Source: Cercis canadensis (Eukaryota; Streptophyta; Magnoliopsida; Fabales; Fabaceae). From it: a stretch of DNA of 64,000 bases. Below, one piece after another: positions 59,040 through 64,000 of this stretch (positions within the stretch are counted from its first letter, which is position 1; each line of letters opens with the position of its first letter). The notes beneath the pieces were generated by a model. That model made no database searches, was not told where the DNA came from, and saw only the letters and a program-made list of their open reading frames with translations. The position numbers and the translations under genes are program-made. The stretch is from assembly GCA_003255065.1 (NCBI GenBank), contig QAOA01006679.1:417426-481425 (forward strand), in the 5' to 3' direction.

Positions 59040-59555
59040 GTATATGCACTGCACTTAAATATATATATTTCACGTAAGATAATACCATAGTTTCACTTGG
59101 AATAGACTAATCAAGGAACAAAATGAAGTGCACCAGAAAAATTTATTTGAACAAAAAAAAAGGAAAAATTTATACGTCCTTACATGAACTTGTAAGGTCA
59201 AATTTAGTGTAACTCTAATACTGACAATCAATCTGCAGATATGAATTTAGATTTTGTGTTTTTAACATTATAAGGAATCTGATTTTGTTGACAACGAATA
59301 AAGAAAGAAAGTGAAAGTAGAGAGAGAATAGGCTGTGAATAATTCGGTGACAAGGAATTATACTTCAGCATGTTCTCTTTAACTTGTAGACGTGAGTTTG
59401 CTATCAGTGACCACCAAATAATGGATCTCAAAAGTTGTGTATGTAGAAACAAGAAGCAGCAATTGGGTTGGGATTCTGTGCTTGTTATACACATATGTCG
59501 GATAAAACAATTTTAATGAATTTAGTTTATGTCAACATTTGGAGGCCATGCTTTA
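59040..59555. repeat. Duplication block, copy 3 (upstream of MIR399 G)
   Basis: It pairs with 53925-54440 and, more distantly, 46575-46775. It begins near TATATGCACTGCACT and ends near GGCCATGCT. Confidence 0.75.
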
Positions 59556-60321
59556 GAATAATATGTAAGTATGATATCTTTAAGAGTAAATTACTCCAAT
59601 ATTCCCTAAGTGTTATAAACTTTCTTTTTATAATAGCAGCCAACTTCAATTAAAAAGGTGTTAATGATTTAGTGTTAGCACAGTTTTGCAACATTTGGAA
59701 ACCTAAATCCATGTTTCAATGGCATTGGAATCAATTAGAAGGCATGTTTTAGGAATAAGCAAGAGCAATATTTTGTTTCTTTTTGCTTGAAAGGTCATTT
59801 CAACTATTATTTTCGGAATTCTGAATGCAAATCTAAACATGCACTTGATAAGCAGTAACTATCACTGCTGGAAATATTTTCTTCAAATGCACTCAATGCA
59901 TAGTGATCTAATAGAAATGTTACTCATACACCATAATTTCATACCATAATGGGTCATAATTAAATATGGACTATTCAGAAAAAAAAAGTTGAGTGTGTTC
60001 AATTAAAATTATGAAGTAGTTAGCAAGTGTGGTACTAGAATGAAGGGAAATTGTAGTGTATGAATGACATAACTTATCTAATGGGATTTTTTATTTTTTA
60101 TTTTTAGTAATGGTGTTTTGATTACATAGTTCAATTTTTTTTTTCATCTACATTGTAATTATATTATAAATAAGACATTACTAGTGCAAGAATAAAATGA
60201 TAAATCAAGATAACTGAACAATTTATTCCCAAATATTAATTAGCCCACTTCTGCATTATACAATAAGGTTTAATGGGGCACACGAAATTTTATTTATACT
60301 AACCACAAACTATGAATGCAA
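59556..60321. other. Intergenic region before the neprosin fragment
   Basis: No gene or RNA is recognised. Confidence 0.4.
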
Positions 60322-60805
60322 TTAAACGCCACACTCACCGCCAGGTACCCCAAATGTGAATGTCTGTCCTGAAAATTAGTAATTTCCCAAATAATTTAGG
60401 TCATAGCAATCACTGCCAGTGTCACAATATTTCTTCACGTCTTCTGGATATATGTCATTTTCTTTGAACTCTGAATCCACAATTTTAACTAGTTCAAATA
60501 AACCAACATTGCCAAAAGGAATTGAAGGAAGTTCATCACTCCCCATGGGTGGGCTGATCCCATCAGGAGAAACTAGGGTTCNAATGTCTGTCCTGAAAAT
60601 TAGTAATTTCCCAAATAATTTAGGTCATAGCAATCCCTGCCAGTGTCACAATATTTCTTCACGTCTTCTGGATATATGTCATTTTCTTTGAACTCTGAAT
60701 CCACAATTTTAACTAGTTCAAATAAACCAACATTGCCAAAAGGAATTGAAGGAAGTTCATCACTCCCCATGGGTGGGCTGATCCCATCAGGAGAAACTAG
60801 GGTTC
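60322..60805 (-). pseudogene. Neprosin-domain 3' fragment, duplicated around an N
   Basis: The - strand reading gives TLVSPDGISPPMGSDELPSI, then VDSEFKENDIYPEDVKKYCD, SDCYDLNYLGNY and an in-frame TAA at 60376-60378; the usual end (FTFGVPGGECGV, then TAA at 60322-60324) follows the stop. The block 60359-60581 is repeated at 60583-60805 with one difference and an N at 60582, and the second copy carries the same internal stop. Upstream of about 60805 the similarity to the intact gene at 62.1 kb ends. A truncated, stop-containing copy, probably present once in the real genome. Confidence 0.75.
60359..60805. repeat. 223 bp direct repeat joined at an N
   Basis: 60359-60581 and 60583-60805 differ at one base (CAATCACTGCC against CAATCCCTGCC). 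The N at 60582 separates them, as at 39002. Confidence 0.85.
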
Positions 60806-60870
60806 GCCATGTGCTTTACAACTGTATAGAATTGAACACCAAGCCATCAGATTCTTGCAGCTAGTAATTT

Positions 60871-62077
60871 TGATCCCAACGTAATTATACCATCATAGAA
60901 TGGAGTTTATAAGGCATGCGCTCTAATAAAGAATTGCAAATTTAAGATATAGAAATAACGAGTAAATACGTATTTCCTCTCGGAAATGTAAATGTATATG
61001 CAAATATGGAAATAGCTAATAATTACTTTTAATTTATAAATATGAAATCTTTCCATTAATTGTATATCCTTTTTTTTTTGTACATGTATGTAAAAATATC
61101 ATATTAGAATCCTCTAATGTTAGGAATAACATAAAATAGTTATATTCATTAAATCTCAGCCTTACATTTTTATAAAAGTCATATTCATGATGTGGATATT
61201 GCCACATCACAATTAAAGTACATGAAATCTCAACCTTTAAAAGCAACTAATGAATGAGATGGTTATACATAATCTTTTCAAGAGGCGTATACCTATTTGG
61301 GTAATAGAAATTAATATTTTATAACCAAATGATTTATGGTCAAGTGGTATTGAGTTGCCTTCACAGCTTGCGGGTTCTATATTTAAATTTTAAGTCTTAT
61401 CCAAAAAATACAAAAGAAAAAGGAAAATTAATAGTGTATAAAAAAAAAGGCCCATTGTTGTTACCTGCTTGAGATTAGAATATAATGTGTGTCAAGAAAT
61501 ATCAGAATAGAAAACTACCATAAAAATGCCATATATATAGGAATTTGGTAAAACCCAACACTATTAGGTATTTAATGGAGTATAATATTTTTTTCTCCGT
61601 TGTTCATCTTATATATGAACTACTTTTGTTAGATTCATTGGTTATTTTTTTTTTTGTTCATAAAAAGTTTACAGTGAGAATAAGTTATCTTATTTTAAAG
61701 TTAGGGTATATCACGAGTTTTAGTAAAAGTTTGCAGTAATATTTACAGATTAATTATTAAAATGAGACTTCTAAAAAGTAGGATTTAAAACTACTCCTTA
61801 CAAGCGAAATGTTTTGGTCCTTACATGCTGAACCAACTCTCGTTGGTGATTTGTTGGAAATTATACAATGGTAGTCTATCCTCTTCCCTTAAATCCGATC
61901 ATATATATAGCTTCAACAGTTTTTTTTTTTTTTTAAAAAAAAGGGATTGATTAATTAAGACTGTTAGACAGTTTTTGATGCCCTATTAGTGTTCATAATT
62001 AGCGAATCATAGCAATAACTAATTTGTTAGTCCATTTCAACATTCTATATTGAGGTTTAATGGGACTACAACAGATT
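60871..62077. other. Intergenic region between neprosin fragment and gene
   Basis: No coding region is supported. A short tRNA-derived SINE-like trace may lie at 61333-61400: TGGTCAAGTGGTATTGAG (A-box-like) followed by GCGGGTTCTATATTTAAA (B-box-like). Confidence 0.35.
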
Positions 62078-63847
62078 TCATTTATTCCGACCACACTTGC
62101 CGCCAGGTCCCCCAAAGTTGAAGAATTGTGTTTTATATCCTCGTGCTAAAAAATAGAAGTTCAACAAGTCATAGCAATCGCTCCTCGTGTCACAATATTT
62201 CTTCATGTTGTTAGGGTCTATGTACTTCTCTTTGAATTCTGAATCCACAATTAGAACACCTGCAAAGTAACAAGCCCTACCATAAGTAGGTGAAGGAAGT
62301 TCACCACTTCCTATTGGTGGACTGATCCCATCTGGAGAAACTAGGGTTACGCCACCATATCTAACAGAAAATGCTCCATTGGCTAAGTGAGTGAATATTT
62401 CCTTCGGCCAGTACCCGACTTGTCCATCTTGTGTAAGTAACCACCAGTTTCCTGTTGATGGGTACTATATAAATTCCAACAATTCAAAAGTAGGCATGTA
62501 TGCTACTAAAACATCATCTTAACCATTACATGATAAAAAAGGGAATCAAGTAGAAAATTATGTGAGTATGTATTAATCAACTATCTGCTCGAGAAAGGAG
62601 GAATTGGTAAAGTTACTACCAAATTCTCATCATTTCTAACATTTGTGGGTTATTGTGAAATCTAAACCGTTCAAAAAATGTTTAAAGTGGATCCAATTAA
62701 AATTACAAGGTGTAAATTAAACTGAGCCTATAGTGATGAGAAAATTAATGGTGAGTATAACATAACTATATCTTTAAAAAATTTAGTGAGTATGAATTAA
62801 TCAATCACATACATTATCCTTAGTTTATACAAATATCTACCTTTTTATTTTCTTTTAGGTACATCAAGAAGTTTGCACGGCATGACAGAATTGCTTCTAT
62901 TTACCTAAATCTTCATTTACCCCAACCACCTAAGTCCAATTAAGCTGAACACAGAACATCAAAAAAATAAAATACAATAAAGCTGAACACAGGTGATGTT
63001 ATCTGCCTTCTCTTACATAATTTTAACATTCTTCTTTTCGTTCCAATCATTATGTTTGTGTTACTACCATTACCGTAAAATCCAAAACATATTCCTTTCT
63101 AATTGTTGAAGAAACAGTTAAAATATAACAAACCCTAGGATGTCTAGGAAGAGAATGCTTCATCAATTGTAAGATATTAATGTATATAAATAATATAAAG
63201 ACAACAAAATTAATTTAAGGATCTCTCAAAAACAATTGAGGTCCCATGTTTGAATCTCCATCTCCTTATACTGCCAAAAAAATCTAGTTCTACTTATCTA
63301 ACAACACAAAAATAAAATAGTATGAAGATCTTATTTTTTATGTGAAGTACTACTGATTTATATTTAAGTTAAATCTGAAATAAATAAGTAATCTCATTGA
63401 AAAAAATATGAACTGAGTAATGATATATTAATTGTAATTGTAATTACAACTTGTAATTTAATATCTTCACAATGCATTGACAATTACCTGTTTAGTAGAG
63501 ACCATAGTAATGTATTGTTGTCCTCCGACTGTGGAAGTCTTTAGAAAGCGAAAACCAAGGTGAACTATAGGGTGGACTTGTATAAAACCTGGGCACATCA
63601 TATTATAGCAACCACTTTTTCGATAGCCATCTACCTGTGTGTACACAACGAAATAGATATACTTAGGTAGATTTATCTTTGTAACTTTTCTAGCAAGAAA
63701 ATTTTAATTAGTTATTAGAATTAGTGAGTTTCTTAATGTCCAATAGGCAGTTTGATGTGTGCCATTGTCACCATAGATTCTTGGATGCACCTAACACGTT
63801 ATGTAAAGGATAATAAATTAATGTCTAACATTTACATTTTCTATAAA

Positions 63848-63883
<36 letters not shown>

Positions 63884-64000
63884 GTAAAACCTTTTTTTAG
63901 TCCTTGGAAAATGAAGTCACTAACAAATTCTTCCTCCAAAAATTTTTGGTGACAAATTGGTCCTTGAATTATTATTCTGTTGACAAATTACTCCTTCGGT
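62078..64000 (-). CDS. Neprosin-domain (DUF239) protein, 3' part
   Basis: Two exons of a - strand gene are in the window: 63634-63488 (49 codons, VDGYRKSGCYNMMCPGFIQV...) and 62464-62078 (YPSTGNWWLLTQDGQVGYWP ... FFNFGGPGGKCGRNK, TGA). Both junctions are GT..AG and in phase. The 5' exons, with signal peptide and activation peptide, lie beyond 64000. The sequence shows family hallmarks: GCYN..C.GF, WW, GYWP..IFTHLA, GG and the C-terminal SDCYD...FNFGGPGG. Neprosins are secreted proline-cleaving glutamic peptidases; plant members are numerous and mostly uncharacterised. No frame break is visible in these exons, so this is probably the working copy from which the two nearby fragments derive or with which they share an origin. 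Confidence 0.85.
62465..63487 (-). other. Intron of the neprosin gene
   Basis: A 1.0 kb intron with a GTAATT donor and an ATATAG acceptor. It carries a SINE-like trace around 63215-63290 (TTGAGGTCCCATGTTTGAATC). Nothing else is seen. Confidence 0.75.
63635..64000 (-). other. Upstream intron sequence of the neprosin gene
   Basis: The exon at 63634 is preceded by an ACACAG acceptor, so this is probably intron. It contains an AT dinucleotide run (63851-63878). Confidence 0.6.

Overview
The window reads as nuclear DNA of a flowering plant, most likely a eudicot. It is AT-rich, carries split genes with GT..AG introns, long intergenic stretches and small foldback repeats, and every recognisable protein belongs to a plant family. 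I cannot name the species. Six single N bases are present. Three sit in homopolymer runs and three sit exactly at the joint of direct repeats (34472, 39002, 60582), which looks like abutted overlapping contig ends.

Left half (1-33 kb), protein genes: a small Lys/Glu-rich plant protein (2340-2858 +); isoamylase 2, the non-catalytic partner of the starch-debranching complex (3860-6484 -); a six-exon WAT1/EamA transporter (8429-11193 -); an AP2/ERF factor of the ERN1/RAP2.11 type (14318-15379 -); a mitochondrial P-class PPR protein (17217-19160 +); a two-exon chloroplast YCED/DUF177 protein (21629-24005 +); and three tandem DUF1685 paralogues (25824-26516, 28715-29407, 32401-33099, all -).

Middle and right (35.9-58.9 kb), the main discovery: a cluster of MIR399 phosphate-starvation microRNA loci with no supported protein gene inside it. 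Eight hairpins are visible; two of them lie in the two halves of a 1.96 kb duplication joined at an N and are probably one locus. Two (three counting that copy) are on the + strand (38.5, 40.5 and 44.1 kb) and five on the - strand (36.0, 48.2, 50.8, 52.7 and 58.7 kb). Strand is set by which arm carries miR399 and, independently, by a PHR1-binding site (P1BS, GNATATNC) and usually a TATA box on the matching side. The - strand copies look like products of local duplication. Two encode variant miR399 sequences and one has a broken P1BS.

Right edge (55.9-64 kb): neprosin-domain (DUF239) sequences. A + strand pseudogene is interrupted by a foldback element, a - strand fragment is duplicated around an N, and the 3' part of an apparently intact - strand gene runs off the window. 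The genes do not form an operon. The common theme of the central region is phosphate signalling: PHR1 activates MIR399, and miR399 represses PHO2.
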